Below are positions 54,564 to 63,441 of a stretch of 64,000 bases of DNA, one piece after another. Both the position numbers and the translations under genes were made by a program. The stretch spans positions 2,728,001 through 2,792,000 of the forward strand of contig OZ240665.1 in the NCBI GenBank assembly GCA_965198565.1, read 5' to 3'. Within the stretch, counting starts at the first letter, position 1. Every line of letters begins with the position of its first letter. Source of the stretch: LMUY01 sp965198565. Its GTDB lineage: Bacteria > Pseudomonadota > Alphaproteobacteria > Acetobacterales > Acetobacteraceae. The notes beneath the pieces are model-generated. The model was not told the DNA's origin and searched no databases. It worked only from the letters and a program-made list of their open reading frames with translations.

Positions 54564-55700
54564 ATGCATTTCGCGGCCCCCGCGCTCTACGCGCTGTTGG
54601 CCTGGTGGCTCAGCACGGGCATCATCATCCTGCTCGACAACCTGCCGCAGCGCACGTTCCGCTGGAGCGTGGCCGGATCGACGGTGCTGCTGGGCGCCTC
54701 GCTGTGGGGCTTGTGGGCGACGCGGATGAACACCAGCGTTCAGGGCGCTTATGCCGGGTTCACCTATGGTCTGCTGGCGTGGGCCTGGCTGGAACTCACC
54801 TTCTACACCGGCTTCATCACCGGGCCGCGCAAGGTGCGCTGCCATGCGGGCTGCCGCGGCTGGCGGCATTTTGGCCACGCGCTGATGGCAAGCCTGTGGC
54901 ACGAACTGGCCGTGCTCGCGGTGGGCGGTGCAGTGTTCTGGCTCACGGCGGGAACGCCGAACCAGGCCGGCGCCTGGCTGTTCCTGGTGCTGTCGTGGAT
55001 GCATCAGAGTGCACGGTTGAACGTGTTCCTGGGTGTGCCGAACATCGCCGAGCATCTCCTCCCGGACCATCTGGATTTCCTGCGGTCGTTCCTGCGGCGG
55101 CGGCCGATGAACTTCCTGTTTCCGGTCTCCGTCACGGCGTCTACCGTTGGCGCGGTGTTCTTGGTGCAGCGTGCCCTTGCCCCCGGGGTGCGCCCCGCCG
55201 AGGCGACCGCGTTGATCTTCGCCGCCACCATGATGGTGCTGGCCATCGCGGAACACTGGTTCCTCGTGGTTCCGCTGCCGATGGACCGGCTCTGGGCCTG
55301 GAGCCTGCGCAACCGTCCGGCGCAGTCCCGTGAGGCGCATCACGCGCATCCGGCGAAGCTGGGCACATCGTCCCCGGCGAAGCTGGGCACATCGTCCCCG
55401 GCGAAGCTGGGCACATCGTCCTGGAGCACCCATCTGGCGGGGTGTTGCGACGTGCATAGCCTGCAGTCGGTGTTGAACGACGTGGCGAGCGGCGGCTACG
55501 GCCAGGTGGAGCAGGTGACGGGCGTGGCACGCGCGCCGTCGGGCTGGGTGCGGTTCTTCGTGGCCGAAGGCCATGCCGGGGTGGCGAGTTTTTCGCCGCT
55601 GGGCGGCGAGCAGGGGCAAGTGACGGCGACGGGGCGCCAGGTGGACGGGCCGGGCTTGGCGGCCGCCTTCTCCGCCTGCGCCGAACGCGCGGCGGCGTGA
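54564..55700 (+). CDS. puhE: PuhE assembly protein with an unusual C-terminal extension
   Basis: Residues 1-255 are a DUF3623/PuhE membrane protein with about seven helices. Its landmarks are WWLSTGIIILLDNLPQRTF, ELTFYTGFITGPRKV and SWMHQSARLNVFLGVPNIAEH. After that comes a linker of three exact PAKLGTSS repeats (24-bp units at 55350-55421). A soluble tail of about 90 residues follows, beginning STHLAGCCDVHS; its family is not recognised. PuhE is normally about 270-280 residues, so the tail is extra. An in-frame TTG (54555) overlapping the acsF stop is an alternative start. Confidence 0.88.
   Translation: MHFAAPALYALLAWWLSTGIIILLDNLPQRTFRWSVAGSTVLLGASLWGLWATRMNTSVQGAYAGFTYGLLAWAWLELTFYTGFITGPRKVRCHAGCRGWRHFGHALMASLWHELAVLAVGGAVFWLTAGTPNQAGAWLFLVLSWMHQSARLNVFLGVPNIAEHLLPDHLDFLRSFLRRRPMNFLFPVSVTASTVGAVFLVQRALAPGVRPAEATALIFAATMMVLAIAEHWFLVVPLPMDRLWAWSLRNRPAQSREAHHAHPAKLGTSSPAKLGTSSPAKLGTSSWSTHLAGCCDVHSLQSVLNDVASGGYGQVEQVTGVARAPSGWVRFFVAEGHAGVASFSPLGGEQGQVTATGRQVDGPGLAAAFSACAERAAA
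55350..55421 (+). repeat. Three exact 24-bp tandem repeats in puhE
   Basis: Units at 55350-55373, 55374-55397 and 55398-55421 are identical and encode PAKLGTSS each time. The length is a multiple of three, so copy-number changes keep the frame. Confidence 0.92.
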
Positions 55701-55720
55701 GCAGAGGTTTAGGAGCGAAC

Positions 55721-56935
55721 ATGGACCACGAGGCGTTTTTCCGCAGTCAGCTCGACGGCCTGCATCGCGAGGGCCGCTACCGCGTGTTCGCCGACCTCGA
55801 GCGGCAGGCGGGCGCGTTCCCGACCGCGATGCATCACGACGGCCGCGGCGGCACGGCGCCGGTGACGGTGTGGTGCTCCAACGACTATCTCGGCATGGGC
55901 CAGCACCCGGACGTGATCGCCGCGATGCACGAGGCGCTGGACCGCTGCGGCGCCGGCGCCGGCGGCACGCGCAACATCGCCGGCACCAACCATTACCACG
56001 TCATGCTGGAGCGGGAATTGGCCTCGCTGCACGGCATGCAGTCGGCGCTGTTGTTCACCTCGGGCTATATGTCCAACGACGCGACCTTGTCGGTGGTGGC
56101 CGGGCGCATGCCGGGCTGCATCGTGCTGTCGGACGCGCTGAACCATGCCTCCATCATCGAGGGCATCCGCCGCAGCCGGGCCGACTACCGGATTTTCGGC
56201 CACAACGACCCGGCGGACCTCGACCGCATCCTGTCCGAACTCGACCCGGCGCGGCCGAAGCTGATCGTGTTCGAGAGCGTCTACTCGATGGATGGCGACA
56301 TCGCGCCGGTGTCCGCCATCTGCGACGTGGCCGAGAAATACGGCGCGATGACCTATCTGGACGAGGTGCACGGCGTGGGGCTGTATGGCCCGCAGGGCGC
56401 CGGGGTGGCGGCGCGCGATGGTGCGGCGCACCGGCTGACCGTGATCGAGGGCACGCTGGCCAAGGCGTTCGGCGTGATCGGCGGCTATATCGCGGCTTCT
56501 GCAGCGCTCTGCGACTTCGTGCGGTCCTACGCGCCTGGGTTCATTTTCAGCACGGCGATGCCGCCCGCCGTGGCCGCGGGCGCGCTCGCCAGCATCCGCT
56601 ATCTGCGCAACAGCGACGCCGAGCGCGCGCGGCACCAGAACCGCGTGGCCGAGTTGCGCCGCCGGCTGGACGAAGTGGGCGTGCCGCATATGCCGAACCC
56701 GAGCCACATCGTGCCCGTGATGGTGGGGGATCCGGTGCTGTGCAAGCAGATCAGCGACACGCTGATGAACCGCTTCGGCATCTACGTGCAGCCGATCAAC
56801 TACCCGACAGTGCCGCGCGGCACCGAACGGCTGCGCATCACGCCCTCGCCGCTGCACAGCGATGCGGACATCGACAAGCTGACTGGCGCGCTCGGCACCA
56901 TCTGGGCTGAGCTCAGCCTCGCCCGTGCGGCGTAG
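55721..56935 (+). CDS. hemA: 5-aminolevulinate synthase
   Basis: This 404-residue PLP enzyme condenses glycine and succinyl-CoA, the alphaproteobacterial (Shemin) entry to tetrapyrroles. The PLP lysine is K248 in EGTLAKAFG; GAGAGGTRNIAGTNHYH and YLDEVHGVGLYG are conserved. AGGAG precedes the ATG at 55721. It ends the bchF-to-hemA operon and so ties precursor supply to pigment genes. Confidence 0.96.
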   Translation: MDHEAFFRSQLDGLHREGRYRVFADLERQAGAFPTAMHHDGRGGTAPVTVWCSNDYLGMGQHPDVIAAMHEALDRCGAGAGGTRNIAGTNHYHVMLERELASLHGMQSALLFTSGYMSNDATLSVVAGRMPGCIVLSDALNHASIIEGIRRSRADYRIFGHNDPADLDRILSELDPARPKLIVFESVYSMDGDIAPVSAICDVAEKYGAMTYLDEVHGVGLYGPQGAGVAARDGAAHRLTVIEGTLAKAFGVIGGYIAASAALCDFVRSYAPGFIFSTAMPPAVAAGALASIRYLRNSDAERARHQNRVAELRRRLDEVGVPHMPNPSHIVPVMVGDPVLCKQISDTLMNRFGIYVQPINYPTVPRGTERLRITPSPLHSDADIDKLTGALGTIWAELSLARAA

Positions 56936-56939
56936 GCGG

Positions 56940-57242
56940 TTATCCCCCCTCGATTGGTGCTGAGGCTCGTTTGCAGCGGCTGGCGAGGTCGACCCCATGC
57001 GCGACCCCGGCCAGAAGCAGGCAAAGTGCCACGGAGCTGAGTGCGCCTCCCACCAGCGCCACGCGCAACGCCAGGGTGAGGAACACGCCGGGCAGCAACA
57101 TCCGGATGGCCGCTTGCCAGGACAGGCCGGTGTGGGTGCGGGCATGCCAGACGGTCAGGCCGACCAACTCGAGCGCGGTCGCCGCCAGCACCACGTCGGC
57201 CAGGCGGGCGCCGGCGAACCACGTTGCGATGACGATTTTCAT
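56940..57242 (-). CDS. Small membrane protein of unknown function
   Basis: This 100-residue protein has three hydrophobic stretches (about residues 15-30, 44-60 and 62-82) and a basic tail. The family is not recognised. It is convergent with hemA (4 bp apart) and divergent from the HiPIP gene 77 bp away. The start could be further upstream; ATG 57242 avoids overlap with the HiPIP promoter region. Confidence 0.55.
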   Translation of the reverse strand: MKIVIATWFAGARLADVVLAATALELVGLTVWHARTHTGLSWQAAIRMLLPGVFLTLALRVALVGGALSSVALCLLLAGVAHGVDLASRCKRASAPIEGG

Positions 57243-57275
57243 GCTCGACCCCAATATTGCCAAAACTCGGACCGT

Positions 57276-57292
57276 CGCTAAACCTTTTAGCG
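57276..57292. promoter_or_regulatory. Inverted repeat upstream of the HiPIP gene
   Basis: CGCTAAA-CCT-TTTAGCG is a perfect 7-bp inverted repeat 28 bases before the HiPIP ATG. It could be an operator or a leader hairpin in the short divergent region. Confidence 0.5.
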
Positions 57293-57319
57293 GGGAACCC
57301 GACCAAGGAGCAGAAACAT

Positions 57320-57589
57320 ATGTCCGACAAGACGCCCGCCCGCCGTGCTGTGCTGAAATCCGCCGTCTCACTGGTCTGTGGCACCGCCGCCGTTGCAGCC
57401 ATGGCGCCACTCGCCCGGGCACAATCCGCCAAGCTGGCGCAGAATGTGGTGCAATATCAAGAGATGCCGAAGGACGGTGCCCAGTGCAGCGGCTGCGTGA
57501 ACTTCCAGCCGCCGAATGCCTGCGCCATCGTCGACGGCCAGATCAATCCGAACGGCTGGTGCGTGGCGTTCGCTCCCAAGTCGAGCTAG
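57320..57589 (+). CDS. hip: High-potential iron-sulfur protein (HiPIP)
   Basis: This 89-residue precursor has a twin-arginine type signal (ARRAVLKSAVS, cleavage after ARA near residue 34) and a mature part of about 55 residues. The four cubane ligands are C56, C59, C68 and C81, with the typical NGWCVAF end. HiPIPs carry electrons in the periplasm from the bc1 complex to the reaction centre cytochrome in several purple bacteria, including Rhodopila. AAGGAG precedes the ATG by nine bases. It lies 34 bp before bchI. Confidence 0.93.
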   Translation: MSDKTPARRAVLKSAVSLVCGTAAVAAMAPLARAQSAKLAQNVVQYQEMPKDGAQCSGCVNFQPPNACAIVDGQINPNGWCVAFAPKSS

Positions 57590-57623
57590 TCCACCCGGCC
57601 GCGCTGCTGCGGCGCCGGGCCTG

Positions 57624-58649
57624 ATGCGCCCGGTTTTCCCCTTCGCGGCCATTGTCGGGCAGGACGAGATGAAGCTCGCTCTGCTGATCGCTGCCGTGGA
57701 CCCGGCGGTGGGCGGCGTGCTGGTGTTCGGGGACCGGGGAACCGGCAAATCGACCGCCGTGCGTGCCCTGGCCGCCCTGCTTCCCGCACTGCCGGTCGTG
57801 ACGGGCTGCCGCTACGGCTGTGACCCGGCGGCTGGCGCAGCCCTGTGCGCCGAGTGCCGCGCCCGCTTGGACCAGGGTGCGCTCCCGGTCAGCATGGCGC
57901 CGGCGCCGGTGGTGGACTTGCCGCTTGGCGCCACGGAGGACCGTCTGGTCGGCGCGCTCGACCTGCAGAAGGCGTTGAGCGAGGGGCTGAAGGCGTTCGA
58001 GCCGGGCCTGCTCGCGCGCGCCCATCGCGGCTTCCTCTATATCGACGAGGTGAATCTGCTCGAGGACCACCTGGTGGACCTGCTGCTGGATGTCGCCGCC
58101 TCGGGCGAGAACGTGGTGGAGCGGGAGGGCTTGAGCGTGCGCCATCCCGCGCGTTTCGTGCTGATCGGCAGCGGCAACCCGGAGGAGGGCGAGCTGCGGC
58201 CCCAGTTGCTCGACCGCTTCGGCCTGTCTGTCGAGGTGACGACGCCGACCGATCTGGCCACCCGCGTGGAGGTGGTGCGCCGCCGCGACGCGTTCGACCG
58301 CTCGCCCGAGGCCGTGCTGGCGCGCTGGGCGGACGAAGGGGCGGCGTTGGGCCGGGCAGTGGCGCGGGGCCGCGCGGCGCTGCCCGAAACGGAAGTGCCG
58401 GACGCGATCCTGGAGCGGGCGGCGCGACTGTGTCTGGCGCTCGGCACCGACGGCTTGCGGGGCGAGCTGACGCTGATGCGCGCGGCCCGGGCGCTGGCGG
58501 CGTTCGAGGGGGCGGCCGAGGTGGGTGGCGAGCATCTGCGCCGGGTCGCACCGTCCGCCTTGCGCCACCGCCTGCGCCGCAACCCGCTCGACGAGTCGAT
58601 GTCCACGGTGCGGGTGGAGCGCGCGTTGGCGGAGGTGTTCGGCACTTGA
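57624..58649 (+). CDS. bchI: Magnesium chelatase subunit I
   Basis: This 341-residue AAA+ ATPase has Walker A GDRGTGKST (residues 36-44), Walker B GFLYIDEVNLLEDH and the sensor segment IGSGNPEEGELRPQLLDRFGL. With BchD it forms the motor that drives Mg insertion by BchH. The stop overlaps a TTG start of bchD (TTGA). Confidence 0.95.
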   Translation: MRPVFPFAAIVGQDEMKLALLIAAVDPAVGGVLVFGDRGTGKSTAVRALAALLPALPVVTGCRYGCDPAAGAALCAECRARLDQGALPVSMAPAPVVDLPLGATEDRLVGALDLQKALSEGLKAFEPGLLARAHRGFLYIDEVNLLEDHLVDLLLDVAASGENVVEREGLSVRHPARFVLIGSGNPEEGELRPQLLDRFGLSVEVTTPTDLATRVEVVRRRDAFDRSPEAVLARWADEGAALGRAVARGRAALPETEVPDAILERAARLCLALGTDGLRGELTLMRAARALAAFEGAAEVGGEHLRRVAPSALRHRLRRNPLDESMSTVRVERALAEVFGT

Positions 58650-60385
58650 CCGATGCGGCCACGCGCTGGGCCGACGCCTGCCACGCCGCCGCCATCCTCG
58701 CAACCGACCCGGCGGGCACCGGGGCGAGCCTGCGCGCCCGGCCTGGCCCGGTGCGGGACCGCTGGCTGGCTCTGCTGCGCGACCTGCTGCCGCCGGAGAC
58801 GCAGCTCCGCCGGGTCCCGCTCGGCATTGCCGATGACCGGCTGCTGGGCGGGCTGGACCTCGCCGCCACGCTCGCGACCGGCCGCCCCGTGCTCGGCCGC
58901 GGCTTGCTGGCGGAGGCGGATGGGCACGTCCTCGTGCTCCCGATGGCCGAGCGGCTGAGCGCTGCCACCGCCGGCCGGGTGCTGGCGGCGCAGGATTGCG
59001 GCGAGCTGGTGGTGGAGAGGGAGGGGTTTGCCGCGCGGTGGCCATTCCGCGCCGGATTGCTGGCGCTGGACGAGGCGGCGGACGCGGAGGAGCAACCGCC
59101 CGCCGCCCTGCTGGACCGCCTGGCCTTGCGGCTCGACCTGGACAGGCTGTCCATGCGCGCGCTTGCGGCCCCGAGCCTGGGCCCGGCAGCGGTGGCCGCC
59201 GCCCGGGACCGCCTGGCGCAACTGACGGGGAGCGACGCCGTGCTCGAGACGCTGTGCTCTGCTGCCGCGGCACTGGGGGTTGGCTCCGCCCGTGCGCCGC
59301 TGCTGGCGCTGCGGGTGGCGCGGGCCGCGGCGGCGCTGGCGGGGCGCGACACGGTGCTGGAGGAGGATGCGATGGTGGCGGCCCGGCTGGTTCTCGCCCC
59401 CCGGGCCACGACCTTGCCGCAGCCAGAGCCGGCCGACCCGGAGCCGCAGCAGGAGCCGCAGCCAGACAGGGCACAAGATCCGCCGGCACCCGAGCCGTCC
59501 GCGGCCGACGACGTGGTGCTGGCTGCCGCGCTGGCTGCTTTGCCGCCCGGGCTATTAGCCAAGTTGCAGGGCGGCCCGGCGAGTCAGCGCCAAGCCGCCA
59601 GCGGCCGGGCGGGGCCTGCGGCAAAGTCGCGTCTGCGCGGCCGGCCGCTCGGCGCCACGCCGGGTGCCTTGGGCGCGGGGGCGCGGCTTGCCTTGGTGGA
59701 CACGATCCGCGCGGCCGCACCATGGCAGCGGCTGCGTGCAGCAGCGCCGGGCCGCATTGCCGTGCAGGCCAGCGACATCCGCGTGGTCCGCTATCGCAGC
59801 CGTTCGCGGACCACGACGCTGTTTGCCGTCGATGCCTCGGGCTCCTCCGCGCGCAACCGACTGGCGGAGGCCAAAGGCGCGGTCGAGCTGCTGCTGGCGG
59901 AGAGCTACGTCCGGCGCGACCAAGTGGCGGTGATTGCGTTCCGCGGCACCCAGGCGGAGCTGCTGCTGCCGCCGACCAATTCGCTAGTCCGGGCCAAGCG
60001 CAGCCTGGCGGGGTTGCCGGGGGGCGGCGGCACGCCGCTGGCGAGCGGGCTGGACGCCGCCTGCGCCCTGGCACAACGCCTGCGCCGGCGCGGCGAGACG
60101 CCCGTTCTGGTGCTGCTGACCGACGGCTCGGCCAACATCGCGCGGGATGGCACGCCGGGCCGCGCCCGCGCCGCCGCCGACGCGCTGGACGCCGCGCGCG
60201 CCTTCCGGGTGACCGGCTGCAGCGCGGTGCTGGTGGACATCGCGCCGCGGCCGCAGCCGCAAGCCCGACAGGTGGCGGAGGCCCTGGCCGCGCGCTACGT
60301 GCCGCTGCCCTACGCCGACGCGCGAGCGCTGACGCGGGCGGTCGCCCCGTCCACCTCGCCGGTGTCTCACCTGCCGAGAGCGTAG
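58646..60385 (+). CDS. bchD: Magnesium chelatase subunit D
   Basis: This 579-residue protein has a degenerate AAA+ domain (residues 1-245, no Walker A), a Pro/Glu/Gln-rich linker (PEPADPEPQQEP) and a C-terminal von Willebrand A domain with the metal site FAVDASGSS and VLLTDGSAN. It begins at TTG 58646, the only start at the bchI junction. bchO, which usually follows, is not here. The 3' end overlaps the convergent gamma-glutamyltransferase-like gene by 19 bp. Confidence 0.94.
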   Translation: MTDAATRWADACHAAAILATDPAGTGASLRARPGPVRDRWLALLRDLLPPETQLRRVPLGIADDRLLGGLDLAATLATGRPVLGRGLLAEADGHVLVLPMAERLSAATAGRVLAAQDCGELVVEREGFAARWPFRAGLLALDEAADAEEQPPAALLDRLALRLDLDRLSMRALAAPSLGPAAVAAARDRLAQLTGSDAVLETLCSAAAALGVGSARAPLLALRVARAAAALAGRDTVLEEDAMVAARLVLAPRATTLPQPEPADPEPQQEPQPDRAQDPPAPEPSAADDVVLAAALAALPPGLLAKLQGGPASQRQAASGRAGPAAKSRLRGRPLGATPGALGAGARLALVDTIRAAAPWQRLRAAAPGRIAVQASDIRVVRYRSRSRTTTLFAVDASGSSARNRLAEAKGAVELLLAESYVRRDQVAVIAFRGTQAELLLPPTNSLVRAKRSLAGLPGGGGTPLASGLDAACALAQRLRRRGETPVLVLLTDGSANIARDGTPGRARAAADALDAARAFRVTGCSAVLVDIAPRPQPQARQVAEALAARYVPLPYADARALTRAVAPSTSPVSHLPRA

Positions 60386-62106
60386 GACGGCCGCCGCGGG
60401 TCGGCCCCGGCCGACAGCACGCCGGTTGCCTTGTTCTGCCGAACGGCACAAACGGCGCCCGCCTTCCACGTGAACGACGGCCACGACGTGAGCGCGTGCC
60501 CGCGCGAGCGCAGGTCGTCGCACACGGCGGCCACCATCCGATCTTCCACCAGCAAGGCACCCGGCGTGTAGGCGTGCGGCTCGAAGGAGCCCTGCAGGTT
60601 GGCGGAGGCGAAGCGCGGCGCCTCGACCGCTTCCTGCAGCGTCATGCCGAACACCGTGGCGTTCAGCAGCACCTGGAGCATCGCTTGCGGCTGCACGTCG
60701 CCGCCGGGGCTGCCGATGGGCATGATGCCGCCGTCCGGCAGCCGCACCATGGCGGGGCTCGGGGTCAGCCGTGGGCGCTTGCCGGGCGCGACCGAACCAG
60801 GATGGGCCGGGTTCGCCCAACTCTGCGAGCCGCGCGAGGACGGGCACAGTCCGGTGCCGGGCACGACGGGCGAGTCGAACGAGTTGTCGCTCGGCGTGGC
60901 GGAGAAGGCGTTGCCGTGGCGGTCCACCACTGCGATGTACGACGTGTCGCGCTGGCCGAGCCCGGATGTGTCGGCGGTGGCGGCCGGGTGCATCGCCGGG
61001 GCGAGACCCGGCGGCGGCGCGGCGCCGAACGCGCGGTCCGGCCGGATCAGGGCACGACGCGTTGCGGCGTAGTGCTTGGACAGCAGCGTATCCATCGGCA
61101 CCTCGCCGAAGCGTGGGTCGGTGTAGAGCGCGTCTCGGTCGGCAAAGGCGAGGTTGAGCGCCTCGGCCACCAGATGGACGTAGTCCGCCGAGTTGTGGCC
61201 AAGCTCGCCGAGTGGGTCACCCTCTAGGATGTTGAAGGCCTGGAGCAGCACCGGCCCTTGGCACCACGGCGGGCAGGCATACAGCTCCAAGCCGCGGCCT
61301 CGGACGCAGAGCGCCCGCTCCAGTTCGACCTTGAAGTTCGCCATGTCGGCTTCCGTCAGCAACCCGCCGTTCTCGGCGTGGTAGCCCACGATGGCGCGCA
61401 TGATGTCGCCGCGGTAGAACGCGTCCCGCGCGGCTTGCAGGCCAGCGGCCCGGCCCCGTGCCGTTTGCGCCGCCTCCTGGTCGGCCAGGTATTGCAGCGT
61501 GGCAGCCAAGTCGGCCTGGATGAAGCGATGCGCCACGCGCGGAGGCTCGCCGCCGGGCAGGTAGATCGCCGCGCTGGCGGGATAGGCGCGGTATTTGTCT
61601 TGGAACTGCGTGACCTGATCGACGAAGAATTGCGTGGCTGGAAACCCGTCCCGCGCAAGCGCGATGGCGGGCGCGGCCGCTTCTGCAAACGACAGCGTGC
61701 CGAACCGCTCCAGGCAGGTGAGCCACGCATCCGGCGCGGCGGGCACGACGCAGCGCAGCACGCCTTCGGGAATGCGGCCGCCATGGTGACGCGCGAAGAA
61801 CTCCGGCGTCACCGCCTGCGGCCAGCAGCCCAATCCACTGACGGTGACGACCTCGTTGGTTGCCGCCGAATAGATCATCGCCGGGGCGACGCCGGCGAAG
61901 TTCACGATATCGCTTTGCACCACGCAGAGCGCGATGCCGCCGGCCACCCCCGCGTCCACCGCGTTGCCGCCGCGCTCGAGCACGCTGAACGCCACGTGCG
62001 CCGCGGCATGGTTCGCCGCCGAAACCATGTGCTGCGTGCCCATGATGCAGGGCCGCATCGCCTCGATGCCGCCGTCGAACAGCGAGTTCGCGAACGTCCT
62101 ATACAT
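60367..62106 (-). CDS. Gamma-glutamyltransferase-like Ntn hydrolase
   Basis: This 579-residue GGT-superfamily protein has a large-subunit region (residues 1 to about 370) and a small subunit starting at the expected self-cleavage threonine in LGQRDTSYIAVVDRHGNAFS. The late GSPGGDVQPQAML motif is typical of the YwrD/HpxW-like branch. No signal peptide is evident, unlike periplasmic glutathione-degrading GGT, so substrates such as oxamate or other amides are possible. It lies 19 bp after an ABC binding-protein gene. Confidence 0.83.
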   Translation of the reverse strand: MYRTFANSLFDGGIEAMRPCIMGTQHMVSAANHAAAHVAFSVLERGGNAVDAGVAGGIALCVVQSDIVNFAGVAPAMIYSAATNEVVTVSGLGCWPQAVTPEFFARHHGGRIPEGVLRCVVPAAPDAWLTCLERFGTLSFAEAAAPAIALARDGFPATQFFVDQVTQFQDKYRAYPASAAIYLPGGEPPRVAHRFIQADLAATLQYLADQEAAQTARGRAAGLQAARDAFYRGDIMRAIVGYHAENGGLLTEADMANFKVELERALCVRGRGLELYACPPWCQGPVLLQAFNILEGDPLGELGHNSADYVHLVAEALNLAFADRDALYTDPRFGEVPMDTLLSKHYAATRRALIRPDRAFGAAPPPGLAPAMHPAATADTSGLGQRDTSYIAVVDRHGNAFSATPSDNSFDSPVVPGTGLCPSSRGSQSWANPAHPGSVAPGKRPRLTPSPAMVRLPDGGIMPIGSPGGDVQPQAMLQVLLNATVFGMTLQEAVEAPRFASANLQGSFEPHAYTPGALLVEDRMVAAVCDDLRSRGHALTSWPSFTWKAGAVCAVRQNKATGVLSAGADPRRPSYALGR

Positions 62107-62125
62107 AGCGGCTGCGGTGCCGGCG

Positions 62126-63406
62126 TTATTGCGACTGGGCGATCGCCTCGCCGTAACGCTTGACCACCTCGTCATAGGCCGCCTCGGGCTGGCCGTTGCG
62201 CAGCACCATGCGCTGCAGCGCCTCGCCGACGATCTGGTGGAACGTCGTCAGGATCACCGAGTAGGAGACGAGCTGGCCGCGCGTTTTCACCAGCTCCGCC
62301 CAGCCTTTCTGGTTGCTCGCCTCGGGGCTGTTGAAATAGGGATCTTTGTAGGCGGACGCACGCGCGACGACTTCGCCGCCCTGTGCCTGGATCGCCTCGC
62401 CTTCCGGGCTGGTCATGAACGAGACGAACTTCCACGCCTCGTTGGGATGGGCGGATTTGGCGTTGATCACCAGCACGAAGCCGAACACCGTCTGCTTGCC
62501 GGAGGCCGTATAGCCCGGCGCCGCCGCCCATTGCAGATCATCGCCCGCGCCCTGCCGCCGGATCGCGCCGAACCGGGCGAGCCCGAAGCTGGCCATGGCC
62601 ACCGTGCCGGCGCGCAGGCCGTCATGCACCTCGTTGTAGCCAAATTGGGCGCTCGTCAGCGGCGTCGCCTTGCAGCGGCCGTAGAGGTCCTTGATGGTCT
62701 GCGCCATGCGGACGAAGCTGTCCTTGCTGAAGGCGATGGCATGGCCGTCCGGGGCGAAATACTTGCCGTCCGGCGCCAGCATCGTGCTCATCATGAACTC
62801 TCCCAGCGCCTGCGCGCCGCCCGTGCCGCCGCTGGAACCCAGCGGCACGGCATAGCCGATCACTGTCCCGGTGGTGAGCTTGCCGCCCGTGCTGCACACC
62901 TGGTCGAACGTCGTGGGCGCGGTGGCGCCGACCGCATCCAGCAGCGACTTGCGATACATCAGGATCGGGATGCGGAAGTCTTGCGGCATGCCCCAGTAAT
63001 GCCCGCCGAGCTTGGAGGCATCGAGCGGGATGAGCCAGTCGTTTGCATCCACTTTGTCGGCGGCGATGAACGGATCGAGCGGCAGGACGCCCCCGGTCGC
63101 CACCAGCTCGGGCAGGCCGTAGCTGGTCACGCGGGCGACGTCGGGCGTGTCGGTGCCGGTCTTCGCCGCGCGCAGGATGTTCGACCCGGCGGGATCGAGC
63201 ACGACCTTGACCTTGATGTCCGGGTTCTTCTGCTCGAAGGCGGCGATCATCCTGGCCTGGGCGCCGACCCGTGGATCGGTGGTGTTGTTGGGGTCGAGAA
63301 AGGTGGCGTAGCCGACCTCCACCGGCGCCGCCGCGTGGCTCGGTGCGGCGGCTGCGAACGCGGCAAAGATTGCGACATGGGTCAGCAGACTCAGTGTGGC
63401 GCGCAT
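62126..63406 (-). CDS. ABC transporter extracellular solute-binding protein (family 1)
   Basis: This 426-residue MalE/UgpB-type binding protein has a Sec signal (LLTHVAIFAAFAAAAPSHA, about residues 7-26). It has the family pattern ARMIAAFEQKNPDIKVKVV, DVARVTSYGLPELVATGGVLPLDPFI, and FVSFMTSPEGEAI. The start is ATG 63406 with AAGGAA six bases before it; an ATG six bases upstream is too close to that site. The ligand is unknown. It follows the permease gene by 35 bp. Confidence 0.87.
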   Translation of the reverse strand: MRATLSLLTHVAIFAAFAAAAPSHAAAPVEVGYATFLDPNNTTDPRVGAQARMIAAFEQKNPDIKVKVVLDPAGSNILRAAKTGTDTPDVARVTSYGLPELVATGGVLPLDPFIAADKVDANDWLIPLDASKLGGHYWGMPQDFRIPILMYRKSLLDAVGATAPTTFDQVCSTGGKLTTGTVIGYAVPLGSSGGTGGAQALGEFMMSTMLAPDGKYFAPDGHAIAFSKDSFVRMAQTIKDLYGRCKATPLTSAQFGYNEVHDGLRAGTVAMASFGLARFGAIRRQGAGDDLQWAAAPGYTASGKQTVFGFVLVINAKSAHPNEAWKFVSFMTSPEGEAIQAQGGEVVARASAYKDPYFNSPEASNQKGWAELVKTRGQLVSYSVILTTFHQIVGEALQRMVLRNGQPEAAYDEVVKRYGEAIAQSQ

Positions 63407-63441
63407 AGGCATTTCCTTTCGCTGGACGGATCGGCCGCGGC

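Noticed and set aside
57276..57292. Rho-independent terminator before the HiPIP gene
   Set aside because: The stem is AT-containing and has no T-run on either strand; it lies upstream of genes rather than after them.
57543..60560. A 1005-residue minus-strand open frame opposite bchI and bchD
   Set aside because: Composition is Arg/Pro/Ala-rich with no motif, and the plus strand carries clear bchI and bchD.
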